In this document: piece by piece, positions 1-11,097 of the stretch
Position numbering within the stretch: the first letter of the stretch is position 1
Layout: the number at the start of each line of letters is the position of its first letter
NCBI GenBank assembly: GCA_005406025.1
Contig: BGZK01002060.1
Location: forward strand, 18,301 to 82,300
Length of the DNA stretch: 64,000 nt
Direction: 5' to 3'
DNA from: Eumeta japonica
Taxonomy: Eukaryota; Arthropoda; Insecta; Lepidoptera; Psychidae
The notes under the pieces: model-generated
Databases searched by the model: none
What the model saw: the letters and a program-made list of their open reading frames with translations, nothing else
Told to the model about the DNA's origin: nothing
Translations under genes and position numbers: made by a program

Positions 1-136
1 AAACATTTTGTTCGAGTTACAAAGTAAATAATTCGGGAAACCGCGTATTTAGGGGATCATCGGAAGGGAATGGCAATTTTTTTCGACTTACTGAGGATTT
101 CGACTTAACGAGGTTCGAGTTATTGAGATTCCACTG
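1..136 (-). mobile_element. Pogo/Tigger-type MITE, partial (one end)
   Basis: The stretch ends in the inverse of CAGTGGAATCTCAATAACTC, followed by TA. The same terminus bounds a complete copy at 18371-18868. Cut by the left edge of the window, it lies in the EMC1 intron just before the exon at 180. No coding capacity is visible. The assignment to a pogo/Tigger-like Tc1/mariner group rests on the CAGT terminus and TA target site. Confidence 0.75.
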
Positions 137-179
137 TAATTATTTGTGCATATCGTGATATTATTTGATATTGTCATAG

Positions 180-2941
180 CGTCAGTGGAACTGTATACGG
201 GCCGCGAGCGGTGGTGGTGGACGCGTAGCTCGTGGGAGGGCGCGGGCGGGCGGGCGCCGCGCGTCGAGCGGCAGGCGTACGTGCTGCCGGCTTCGCTGTC
301 CGCAGCGGCGCACACCACTACTTTGCGCGCGCTCACTGACCGCCATGTTCTGCGTGAGTATTGTTCCCTGGTACCATTGGATGCTTTGATACAGTAGCCA
401 TTACTTTAAAACTTGAGGCCTTTTTCGGAAGGTGTTTTAACTTGATGACTAAAATTTGAAGCTAAATAATATAGAAAGTGACGTTAAATAATTTGTAATA
501 CTTTAATCGTGATGAAAACTGAAAATGGCCGTGACTGTCATGAAAGTTGTTCCCATGGGAAATGTGTAAATCCCATTATATCTATTTAATTCGAGTTTTT
601 TAATGCACAAATAAGAGGTGTTTCGTATTTATTCAGTAGTGCGAAAAAGAAATAAACTCAATGAAAAAATGTTTTTAGTGGCTCTATCTACTGGTGCTAT
701 TGTTGAGCTGCCGTGGGCGTATCTGGAGCCCCGGCGAGGGCTAGCTGTTGGCGTCGGAGATGCGCGTGAGGAGGGGGTACTTCCATATACACCGGAGCTC
801 CCTCTCCCGGCAGAGGCGGTCATCAATTACAATCACACTTTGGGCCGTGTGGTGGCACTGCACACCGCCCCATCGGGGTTGGAGTCTACTTGTCTTGTTC
901 TAGCCACAGGATTAGGTATAATACTCTTACATAAGAAATAACCCATGCTTACACATGCAATGACTCATGTTTTTATATGAATTTAATCTCATAAATTGTA
1001 ATTTTATATTAGATATAAGTGAATGTGCATGTCTCCTTTGCCATTAAGGACTAAATACCTATTTATATACATGTTCTTTAAAGCAATTGCATTAGACATA
1101 GATTTATAGGGCATTATTTAACTTATGCTGTAAGGCATCCTTTGTGTACTCTGGTCAATTGCAAAATAAAAATACGAAGATCATGTAAGCCTATTAATTA
1201 CGATTTGCTCACACGCATACTTACAAATACATGATTGTGCGCATATTTTAACCATTACAGTTTCCATATCGTTATTCGCCTCGTGCCTGTCTATTGGTAG
1301 GTTGCGGTTGGTATAGATGGTCACTATCTATAGTCATTGCCAGCCCACAGTTATGCACAGCCAAGCATAAATCTCTTTTAAAATATGTGGTCTGATTTGT
1401 ACACTTGCATGTCTTTCTATCTGTGTCATTCTAAACAGATAATACAAAGTTGGTGCATTTAAACTTTAATCGAAAGCTGGTGTTTGCATATAGGTGTTTA
1501 GACGCATTATGTGACCGGTCTATCTGTTTTCAAGGTTTACTTAGAACTTAAGATAGGGCAGCTCACGTTTCCATAGATGAATGATCAAAATGGAATTCCT
1601 TCATCATCATGGAGAATTCACTTTATGTCCTGTGTCATGACCATCTTCTTAGGTGACTACTAAAATACTGCTGTCAATTTTAAATTTTATTTGCAGAAAT
1701 TCTTAACCGATATTATTTATGGAGCACTTTAAATGTGATTTTTTAAAATCTTTAATAAGAGATGCTGTTTAAAAAGACCAGGTTTAATATTGAATTGTTT
1801 TATTTTTGGTTGCAGCACTTTTTTTACTAAAATACTATTTTTCCAGTTATTTTCAAAGTTTACCATAATTTAAAGTATTAAGATAGCTCATAGTATTCAT
1901 ATATTATTTAATAATGTATTTAATATTCAAAATATTAAATTGCATTGAAATATTTATAGTTTTTGAAGAAAATAAAAAAAAATGTTAATATCCAACTGCT
2001 CTTTAACATTTAGTATGGAAACTATCAGTGATACGATAGTTTATGTTTAAATATTGTACAGTTCCCTCTGTGCGTGAGTATTTGACCGATCCCTAAATAA
2101 TATTACGGCGCCATTTTTGGTGTATGTATAAAAGTCAGTTTCTATCTGGATTCCATGTCCGTTTCCTCCCTTTTATTTGTAATTTATTTTATCATCCTCT
2201 GTAGTAGACATTGATAACAAATTGATAGTTTATTTTTGATGCCATTTATTTTTTTTTCAATAATGGTAATCGGTATAAGACATAATATGTCAAAATAGAA
2301 AATAAAATAAAAATACTTATAAATTGTATTTATGTACACAACAAAATATTAAAATAAAATTATTGACTTGAAATTAAATAAATATCTCCATATAATATTC
2401 AAAAATTACATCTTCAATGATTTCATTGCCAAATGCTTTATTTGAAATTAATTTATTAAACATTATTACAAAATAATTCATATAACTAAAGAAGCAACTA
2501 CAGTAGTGCTTTATCTATGGGACAATGCGTACGCCAAGAGAATGTACTTCGTGGTGACGCGCTGTGTTGAAGAGGTCATCTCTTAGTTTATGCCTTAAAA
2601 TCGACTAATAACCTCTAGCATCACGAACCTGGTCAGTGATATAACGTGCGTCGTTATGCGCGGTAGCTCGCAATATGCCGATAAACAATTTCTACCCGCT
2701 TATTTATAAACACTTTGTTATACTTTTGAACTTGAGTCTTGAATATTTATTAAACAAGTGAAAATCGCTTGACTTTACAGATTTGTTCTACACACGCGTT
2801 GCGCCATCCAAAACCTTCGACCTACTGAAAGACGACTTCGACTATTCATTAATAGTTGTGGTGCTGGCCGCTCTCGTGGTCGCGACCTACAGTACCAAAT
2901 ACTTCGCAGCCAGGAAGACACTGAAGCAGGCCTGGAAGTGA
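180..2941 (+). CDS. EMC1: ER membrane protein complex subunit 1, C-terminal exons (partial gene)
   Basis: These are the last three exons of EMC1, a core subunit of the ER membrane complex that inserts tail-anchored and multi-pass proteins. Exons: 180-353, 679-915 and 2781-2941 (stop TGA). The introns start GTGAGT and GTATAA and end in AG, and the phases match at both joins. The exons read through ELYTG, RQAYVLP, TGAIVELPWAYLEPRR, GVLPYTPELPLPAE, INYN, TAPSGLESTCLVLATGLDLF, YTRVAPSKTFDLLKDDFDYS, then one hydrophobic membrane helix and a basic tail ending KTLKQAWK. This order and length match the conserved EMC1 C-terminal domain (DUF1620) and its single transmembrane anchor. An Arg/Gly/Trp-rich insert near 205-270 is low-complexity and poorly conserved. 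Upstream exons lie outside the window. The gene is tail to tail with TTI1. Confidence 0.95.
916..2780 (+). other. EMC1 last intron (no gene inside)
   Basis: This 1.9-kb intron separates the penultimate and last EMC1 exons. It is AT-rich and contains no supported coding region. A moderately GC-richer patch near 2500-2680 resembles decayed interspersed repeat, but I could not assign a family. Confidence 0.8.
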
Positions 2942-4850
2942 GGTCGATAGAACAAAGTGGGGGACTGGATGTAGCTTATCTCGAATTGGTTGCGTAACTA
3001 TATTATTTATACATAAAGTAGCTTGAATATTTGAAACAATCTACTATAGTTTCCATAAAAGTTGGTCACACAACAAATCAAATACTTTTTATGTTGCTGT
3101 TTGCAATGTCTACTGTGATTTCACATTCATACCTACTAATTCAGCAAAGGGATAGCAAGTTTAGATTTTATAGGAGTGTGTAGAGTGACCTCTGCTGTCC
3201 AGTGATATATTAAAAAATATGAATACATCATTTTTAAGTAGTGGATATTACAACCGTCTAGTTAAATATATTGCTTACATGTTTTAAAGAGGTATAATAG
3301 AATCGCCGGTATGTATGAGGTTTTTTAAGTTTTATGTTATAAAAAAATTCACCAAATTATATAAATAGAAATGAAATGAAAAAAATAGTCTTTCATTAAT
3401 CAAATTCTTTGTTAATGGTTAAAATAGACACCTATATATGTTTATCATGTGTTTAGACGTACCAAATAGTTGAAGTAACAGTGTCACTAGAAAATTTTAA
3501 TATATTGCTGCTGGTTCTGAAATGTGTTGGATATAAAATCTGAAAGAGAAAACAAAGAAAGATAAAAATTAGATAAAGCGAATTATTTTTGTGCCGGTGT
3601 CAGCTGTGTCAGTCAGTACTAAAATTTGTTCTTGAAGCAAATTAAGTTGTACCCAGTAACTGGTTACAACTCAATCTATTATAGCATGTAATACTAAAAT
3701 TCACTCCTGTGACGATCAAACGGCTTTTGTATAATAAAATCATCATATGTATGCAAGGGCAATATAATTTTTTTTTGTTTAAAATAAAAAACGAAGAGAA
3801 TAGTTCAATTTGAATGGTGTTTATTTGCAGTCAACATAAACAAAACGTTTATACACTAGCGGCCGGTATGTTAGCGGTCATTTTGAAACTATGTATGAGT
3901 GAACAGTTGGTGCATGATGGGGGTAAGTGGTGCAATGGTTAAGGTGCAACAAAATAATTTCAGGCTGACGGCCAATTTGACTATCTTAGTCGAAGCCTAG
4001 GGTTGGCATCACACAGTTCGATGGGAAGCATTATGATAAATCTCGATATATCGCTGATTTATGTGCGTTCCGTAAAAATATATAATAGTTCTACATCCAA
4101 TCCCGTTTCTATAGCTCTTAATACAAAGATTATACATATAGGTTTGATTGTGATCATGGGAGTACTACGAAGGCGACTGTCCGCCGGCGGGTTTCGACTC
4201 TATTGCATAAACCGACGAAATATTATGTTGTAATATTACGATATTTTAAGATTATGAGATAAAAAAGACACTAAATTCATGTATGTGTTTATGTCTTTCT
4301 GGGTTGTTTGCATTTTTTTTTTGTAATAGTAAAATAGGAGTTTCAATGTAAATGAATAATAAAGGGAATAATTACTGACGGAAATCTTTGAGTATTATAA
4401 ATAACACGACAATTTCGTATTTATAATTAATGAAGTGCTTCATATGATACATAGAATGTTGAGGTCAGTTGTCGCCGTCGCGGGCTTTCGCGTAGAACAA
4501 TAAGGGGGGCGGAAGGTTAACTAAATCTTAAACTAGTTAGTGCAATTTAGTAGTTACGTAACGCGTGAGGTGGTAGGCGCCGTTCAAGTTCGGATCGTTG
4601 ATGCAATGTGAACACTTGTGTACTTATAAAACATATTCGATTGCAGTGAGTAGATCTAAGGATTGCCATATTGTCACTGTCATCATTTCATATTTTTGTT
4701 TAACGATTTTATTGATTTAATTATAAATAAAATGGTATTTATGTTTTATTGTATGGAATCCTTCCGATATTTATTTTTTAATAATAATATATGAATTTGC
4801 CCATAATTCAATAAAAATATATCATTGTCTTCTATTTGCACTATATGAAT
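2942..4850. other. EMC1 3' UTR and intergenic AT-rich DNA
   Basis: The 3' UTR of EMC1 starts here. AATAAA matches such as the one at 3733-3738 are candidate poly(A) signals, but none is decisive in such AT-rich DNA. I see no gene. The short reading frame at 4003-4233 has no recognisable motif and is probably chance. Confidence 0.5.
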
Positions 4851-4851
4851 A

Positions 4852-5102
4852 TGAGCGGTGATGGCTGAGTGGTCAATGTTGCCTTTAAATCGGAAAGTAT
4901 TGGGTCTAAATCTTGATTACGGGCGAATGGACCAATGAATTTAGTAAAAATTAAATACTTTCCATGCCATGGAAAGTAAGTTTAAGCCATTGGTTCGGGA
5001 CATTGTCGCTGCATTGACAGCAACAGTCGTTAGCAGTTTCCAATTTGCACTTGGCCAGCTTGGAGGCTTTTATAGTCGAATAAAAAGATTGTGGAACATC
5101 AA
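4852..5102 (+). repeat. tRNA-derived SINE (decayed)
   Basis: The head is tRNA-like, with an A-box-like TGGCTGAGTGGT and a degenerate B box near GGGTCTAAATC, resembling a tRNA-Ser-type head. It is followed by a body reading CATTGTCGCTGCATTGACAGC ... GGCCAGCTTGGAGG, which matches the usual lepidopteran SINE body. The tRNA part cannot fold as a functional tRNA, so this is a dead retroposon and not a tRNA gene. Confidence 0.7.
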
Positions 5103-5649
5103 ATATATATATTACGTGGGAAAATAAGATGCTCCTTAATGAAAAGCCACAGACGAAATAAGTAGAATCGATTTCTGCTATTGATTGTTATGCGTAGACA
5201 TTTGAGATCGGCTCTTATGTTCCAGACTTGAGAAAACATAATGTTTTATGTTTATTAAATGTGCCATTATACTCTCATGAGATCAATATGCGAAGTGCCC
5301 TCGTGTTCTAACTTTTAGGTGAAGTGTTGTCAATAAATTTCCTTCAAGTAAACTAATAAACAATATCCTTAACCCTTAATCAGGCATAGTACGATTTATC
5401 GACCACCTAGGTAATTGGAGTTTTATCTTTGTCTTTTTTTAAATTCATAAAACCTTTTTTTGATTACCAATATTTGTATCTTTTGTATGAAACTAAACAT
5501 TTTTTACTAAACAATTCATTTTGGGAAAAATCATTATTCAACGAAAGTGGTCATTATATGCCCTATGCCCGTCTGGCGGTAGTATGATATGGACACTGTT
5601 TCCATTATACAAGAGATGATTATGAAATAAAAATATAATTGTAAATTAT

Positions 5650-5738
5650 TAGGATTTTTTTTTAAGAAAAATAACATTTTACGTTTTTTTAAGAAAAATA
5701 ACATTCTACGTTTTTTTAACAAAAATAACATTCTTCTA
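5650..5738. repeat. Three tandem copies of a ~29-bp AT-rich unit
   Basis: Three near-identical units of the form 'tttttttaagaaaaataacatt.tacg' follow each other. Read on the minus strand they give a repetitive Leu/Phe/Lys frame (5534-5749), which is an artefact of the repeat and not a gene. Confidence 0.8.
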
Positions 5739-6011
5739 GTAGCATACAAAAAATAATTAATTTAATCATTGATTAAAAAAATGGGACCGCCACAGTAATA
5801 AGGCCGCTGGTATTTGTATAAAATGATATTTTATCAATTTATCACAAAACAATGGGAGACCTTTTCAAAAGGTAGCGAGCGCGATCATTAGTCTACACAC
5901 ACAGTCTGAGAGATCGAATGAATAAGCGCATTGAGTCTAGCGCCCAACAGTGTTTTATTGTTAAATGTTGTATTGTATTGTATGAGGTGTTAATTCGCGG
6001 AAATCCATAGT

Positions 6012-6462
6012 AGACGCTTGCCTGCAACATGTATTAACATGCAGCATGCAACCCACCGCTGACCCTCGAATCTGCCTCTCCACTACGAATCTCTATCCAA
6101 ATGATTGAATATTGATTCCAGAGGATTGACAGATATCGAACACCTAAGCAAGTGTTATTTATTACTATAATTATCTAATTCCACCAACTATTAAATTGTT
6201 TAGTTCTACGTACGTTTCATGCCAACAAGGCACATCTTCAGGAAATTGCCGACAGTCACATCCACCAGGGTGCAAGGAGCGTTAAAACAACCAACACAAC
6301 CTCGTTAGACAGGCCGCTGTCATGCAATGGTCAAAGAGCGACGAAAACATTATTAAGACAGCCACAGATCACCACCGATAGACATGCTTGTCACAGAGGC
6401 AGATTCGAGGGTCAGCGGTGGGTTGCATGCTGCATGTTAATACATGTTGCAGGCAAGCGTCT
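6012..6462. repeat. Perfect 68-bp inverted repeat with 315-bp spacer
   Basis: The arms at 6012-6079 and 6395-6462 are exact inverse complements beginning AGACGCTTGCCTGCAACATG. The structure sits inside the TTAA-flanked element and may be a nested foldback MITE. No clear direct target duplication flanks the arms. Confidence 0.85.
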
Positions 6463-6846
6463 TAAATGTTGTAGTTTATTTCCAGATAAAAGCAAATCTA
6501 AATATAAATAATGCAATGATATACGTTTAGTGACTTATGCAATGACAGATTGACTTTGATATTACAAATCATTATAATAAACAATATTCATTGTCTGTTA
6601 TCAGTAAAGAGATCAAAGTTCAAACTATGCAGTTCCTAATTAGAAATAGGGATTATGGAAACTAATTATAAAACGACAGAGAGCTCCTTAACAGGCATAG
6701 GGCATAATATGACCACTTTGTTTTTGTCTTAATTTTAATATTTTTTAAGAAACAGTTCTTAGGTATACATAGGTAAAAATTAAGACCACACCATATTTAA
6801 AAATATGTTTTAATGCCAGTGCACATGGGGCCTGATTAAGGGTTAA

Positions 6847-8429
6847 GGGGCTTTTAAAATGCTAAGGGCCTGGATCTTTTCATTTGGCTGTAAATAAAAT
6901 TAATTTTATCCATAACTTCTTAATATGAGTGGCAGATATTATTTAACATAAAAAAATCAACTCTACATTTATGTGACAGTAGATATATTTTTTATTATTT
7001 ATGTCAAAAGTAAATTATCAAGGTCATTATATTTTACTTTATTTAAAAATTACATTATGTTGATAAAAGGAAAAAAAACTTAATTTGGACCTGATTTAGG
7101 ACCTGAAATTTAGAACGCCTATGCATTGGGCACATGTGTATTTATTTATAAGTGTTCACATTGGCAATTTTAATTATTTATTTCTATCAAACCCACACAA
7201 TTATTTACTGCAGTGTATTCTTTTTTTTTTTAGTCAATTTGCTCATAAATTTGTTATTAGTATTGTAGGATGTACTAAGTGTTTTGTATATTACAAAAAA
7301 TAATATCAATCTAACAAAATTTTAACTACTATGGATAGGTGAATGGCTTGTTACGCCTACCAAAAATGCTTGTGGTGTGTACGTGGCATCAAAGTATATA
7401 GGATAATTGTTTTTTTTTTTATCTACAGAGATATATTTACTTTTATCATAGAGTTACTATCAGCAGATATGTACCATTTGTTGAATATTTAATATATTAA
7501 ATTCGATATGTATTGAAACAAGTATTCTAGATTAATTTTAGTTTTCAATGCGTTCTTTAATCTAAATATGTTACTTGTAATATTTTTTTTTTCTTACTAT
7601 AACTATAAAAATCGCAAATCAGCGAGGGTTACCAGTTTATGTTAACAAAAAATGGTATTTTCATACAAGTTTTAACTCGATTCTATCAAAATAAGGTTAA
7701 AGTGAATTGTATGAAAATTGTAAATGTTTGTTGACTTGTATGAAAAAATCAACATTGACTAAGTTATAATGATGGTCTGTGTCGGTGTAGATGTAAGGTC
7801 GGCAAAGGAATCAGTTGTTGCCTTATTTTGGTTTTAAGAGTACACGGTCGTCGACGCTAAACAGTTGAGTATATATATAAAGAAATGGGTTGTTTTGTAG
7901 CAGAATGTGTTTTTATAAAATAAAGTTGAAACATCTACTGCCACCAGTGTTTTCATTCATTTCTATTGTGTCCCACTGTACAAAAAGTTTTGCTAATTAC
8001 GCATTTAAAATTTTACATGCAAATTTTTAAAAAAAACCTAAAATCTGATTTCGTAAAGGAAATGTTTCATATCTGGTCTATCCTTTGTACAATATCTTCC
8101 AAATCGAATAAAAACTATAAATCATTGGAAAAATAATAAAATTGTAATTTATGAAGATTTTTTTTGTACAAAAGCATTATTCAGTAATATGTTCATCCTG
8201 AAAGTTTTTAATTATGAATCACAAATTTAATATTTTCTACTCTTATGGTATTATTAACTAAACAAAATAATGATAGAAAAACATTGATTTCATATTAGTT
8301 TATAAGTTAAAAATGTACAAATTCTTATAAATACAGCTGTTCATACAAAATCAGGGATAAGTTTTTTCATATTTATGTATAGATTCAAGATATTTCAACA
8401 TATTTTATTTGTATTTAATAATTTTAGGG
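6847..8429. other. AT-rich intergenic DNA; possible solo-LTR-like patch near 7780-7960
   Basis: No gene is supported. Around 7780-7960 a moderately GC-rich stretch is followed by a TATA-like run and, some 50 bases on, an AATAAA, ending '...catctactgccacca'. That order resembles a solo LTR, but the ends and target duplication cannot be fixed by eye. Confidence 0.3.
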
Positions 8430-9502
8430 ACTACTGATCAAAAAACTGCGACAAATAGTTTTGACAGTCCTCTTGATGTTAATTTTTAATACTACCTAAA
8501 GAATTCTGAAGAGGCCAAAACATATGAAAATCTGGGTACAAGGTCAAGGCTATATGGCGGATGCATTAACAGTTCCCAACCAAGTTCTCTCAACATTTGC
8601 CGAGTGGCTAAAGATGTGTGTCGTATGGCATTATCATGGTGAAAAGCCACACACTATTGATCAATTCCGGCCGTTTTTTCTCTACTTCTTTCTTAAGTCT
8701 AATGAGCTATTGGCAATAGAAATCAGAATTGATGGTTTTGCCCGACGTAAAAGCTCATAATGAACAATGCCCTTTTAATTCCACCATACACAGCATTAAC
8801 TTGTTGCGAGTTAATTCGGGTTTCACTATAGTTTGGAGCTTGTTTGTCTTTTGACCATGATTATCTTTTTCGCACATTCAAGTCAAGGTAATCCATTTTT
8901 TATTATCAGTGATCATTCTTTTCAAAAACGTTTTAGTTTCATTATCTTTCAATAGACAATCTCAAATAAGTGTACGTGATTTATTAGATATCTTTCAGTG
9001 AGCTCGTGTGGTACCCAAATAACGAGCTTTTTTTCAAATAGGTCAAAACTGTATTGTTAATCCCCAGTCCTTCAGCTAAGGCGTAAGAACTAGTATGCTG
9101 ATATTATTCTCCTTTTTTCCAAAATGGCATCGACTTTATCCATAACAGGTCGACTAGAGCTCTTCTTTAATATCAAAATTGTTGGACGGAAAACACTTGA
9201 ACTAGTTTTGTGCTATTACCGACACTGCATCAAGTCCATAAACGTCACAATTTTTTTCGCGGTTTGCGTCATATTTTTCCTTTTTTGTAATAAAACTTCA
9301 AAATGTATGGAGTTTTACGTCAGATTCACTCAATTTTTTGGACAGAAAAACAATGGAAAAATGGTAGGACACCATTTTTACTTTTATTTTTTTAAAATAT
9401 CTATTCAATGGTATCAAAACTAGCAAGATACAAACAGCAAAACCAGAGATTTTACTAAATTTTTTACTTATGAAATGCAAAATACCTCTTCCCCCCATCT
9501 AA
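8430..9502 (-). mobile_element. mariner-family (DD34D) element, decayed, 3' end truncated
   Basis: On the minus strand the element starts at 9502 next to TA with a TTAGATGGGGGGAAGAGG terminus, comparable to the mariner copy at 35556. It runs through remnants of the transposase C-terminal half: HHDN, the LMHPP-like segment and the SDFH region lie antisense to 8524-8760. Stops and frameshifts destroy the reading frame. The 3' inverted repeat is not recognisable, so the copy appears truncated near 8430. Confidence 0.8.
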
Positions 9503-11097
9503 TATATCCTTTTTATGTTTTGATTGTGTTCAGTTTTATAGTTATGATTTTCAAACATTCTTTGAACCTTCAATATGTTTTAATCAACACAAGTCTGTAT
9601 TCACGGGCATGTCCAGCGAAAGAAAGGGATAGTCACACATAGAAAATGAATGCATTGCTACCTGCTTTTTCGCTCGTAAGACTATCGTCTGTCCCTCGAA
9701 CTAGTTCGTCCTTGAATATTTATTGTCTTATTGACGCCATTTTTATTTTTCGAATTAAGTATTACCTTTAATATATTCAATAGCTTTTTGTACAAAGAAA
9801 TTAAGCTAAAATACGCGAAAATGTTAGTGGAAACACTGTAGTTTTTAATGGCGTTTTTAAATTAGTGACGTACAAGGAGCAGATCCGAGCTCCATACATT
9901 TGTTAAACGAATCCTGTGAAGATAGGAAAAAATAATTCAATCAAATATGACAAGCATATGCAATCGGAGGCATCAGATTCATGTTTCACTTAATTGCCAC
10001 GACTCTTGCTACACGTATACTCCTTAGACTGCAAACATGCCATATTTTAAATGGAAGGTTTTTACATCATTATTTCATTTTTATGTAGTTTTTGCCGTTT
10101 TTATAAATATTTTGTTCTAATGGAAAATATTTTTTCATTGTGTTCACGCTGATTGAACCACTACATAATTGTGGATGTCAAAAAGATTACAAGAAAACCC
10201 TATTATAATCAATTTTCGAAATGCCATAATCTTATTAATTTAAAGACTGATTAAAATGTGTTCATTTTTTTTCCAGGCTAATACAATATTAATCTTTATC
10301 AAAATAAGTAGGTAAAAGCTCCTACTTCCAGCTTATTACTGTTGCATAACTTTTTGCTAAATGCCAGGATATATAAATAATACATATATACATTTTTTAT
10401 CTTTAGGTGATTATACCTAAGTTTTTATTATTCATTAATTGTCTTGTTCATTCGAGTTTAATTCTAAAGTTGCCAGAGTCGAGGAATAATTCCAGTTTAT
10501 TACCATTCACTATTTGAAATTACTTTTATACTTACAAATCATGCATATTTTGTAATCAACTTTACTCGGAAACATTTACGGCGGCTTACACCGTAAGTAA
10601 AAACGTATTTCGTAAACGTAATCTGTAGGATTTGACAGATGATGTATGTGTAATCTATGAAATTTTACGGATTACTTTTGGTACAACTTCGCTGTTAAGG
10701 TTTCTGGCTTAAAAATGGGATAATTCAATCAGAATTCAAAACATAAACGGAGTCAGCGTTTAGATCGAGACCGGGATCGAATTAGAAAGGAACCGAGATC
10801 AAAATCAATGGCACGCTCGGTATAAAAAATAATGAAAGCACAGTATTTTCTATCTTCCATGCTTGCTTGATCGTTACTCATCACTGCCATTTGAAAATAT
10901 TTGGAAATGAAAACAGCGCTATGCGTGAGCTGTGATGCGAAAGTGGCGTCTGCCGGGGCCCGCCCAGAATGTAGGTGCTTATCTCAGTAGGTATAGTCGA
11001 GTGACGGAGCCCTGTTTATCGAGAAAGTCTGTCCCAAAGCACTCCTTTGCAGATGTTATTTTATGTGAAGGAAATGAAATCCCATATACACAAAAGT
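9503..11097. other. Intergenic DNA between the mariner remnant and the TTI1 3' end
   Basis: No gene is supported. A patch rich in 'gatcgagaccgggatcga'-like words (10740-10830) resembles similar text near 30600-30900 and 56160-56290 and looks like a degenerate dispersed repeat. Confidence 0.4.

Larger units (their letters stand above)
5373..6842. mobile_element. piggyBac-like non-autonomous element, TTAA target duplication
   Basis: The element begins CCCTTAATCAGGC and ends with its exact inverse, GCCTGATTAAGGG. Both ends abut TTAA (5369-5372 and 6843-6846), the signature of piggyBac-superfamily insertion. No transposase reading frame is present. The subterminal regions (about 5373-5580 and 6688-6842) are related inverted arms that share a GGCATAGGGCATA...GACCAC motif. 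Inside lie a three-copy tandem repeat (5650-5738) and a perfect 68-bp inverted repeat (6012-6079 with 6395-6462). Confidence 0.8.

Noticed and set aside
4852..4925. Possible tRNA gene
   Set aside because: A and B boxes are degenerate, no cloverleaf forms, and a SINE body follows directly.
5650..5738. CRISPR-like array
   Set aside because: The three units are contiguous AT-rich tandem copies without unique spacers, in an insect genome.
7780..7960. Solo LTR
   Set aside because: TATA and poly(A) signals are in plausible order, but neither terminal TG/CA nor a target duplication could be fixed; left as a low-confidence note only.
8524..8760. Plus-strand 78-codon frame
   Set aside because: It is antisense to mariner transposase remnants; the real coding direction is the minus strand.
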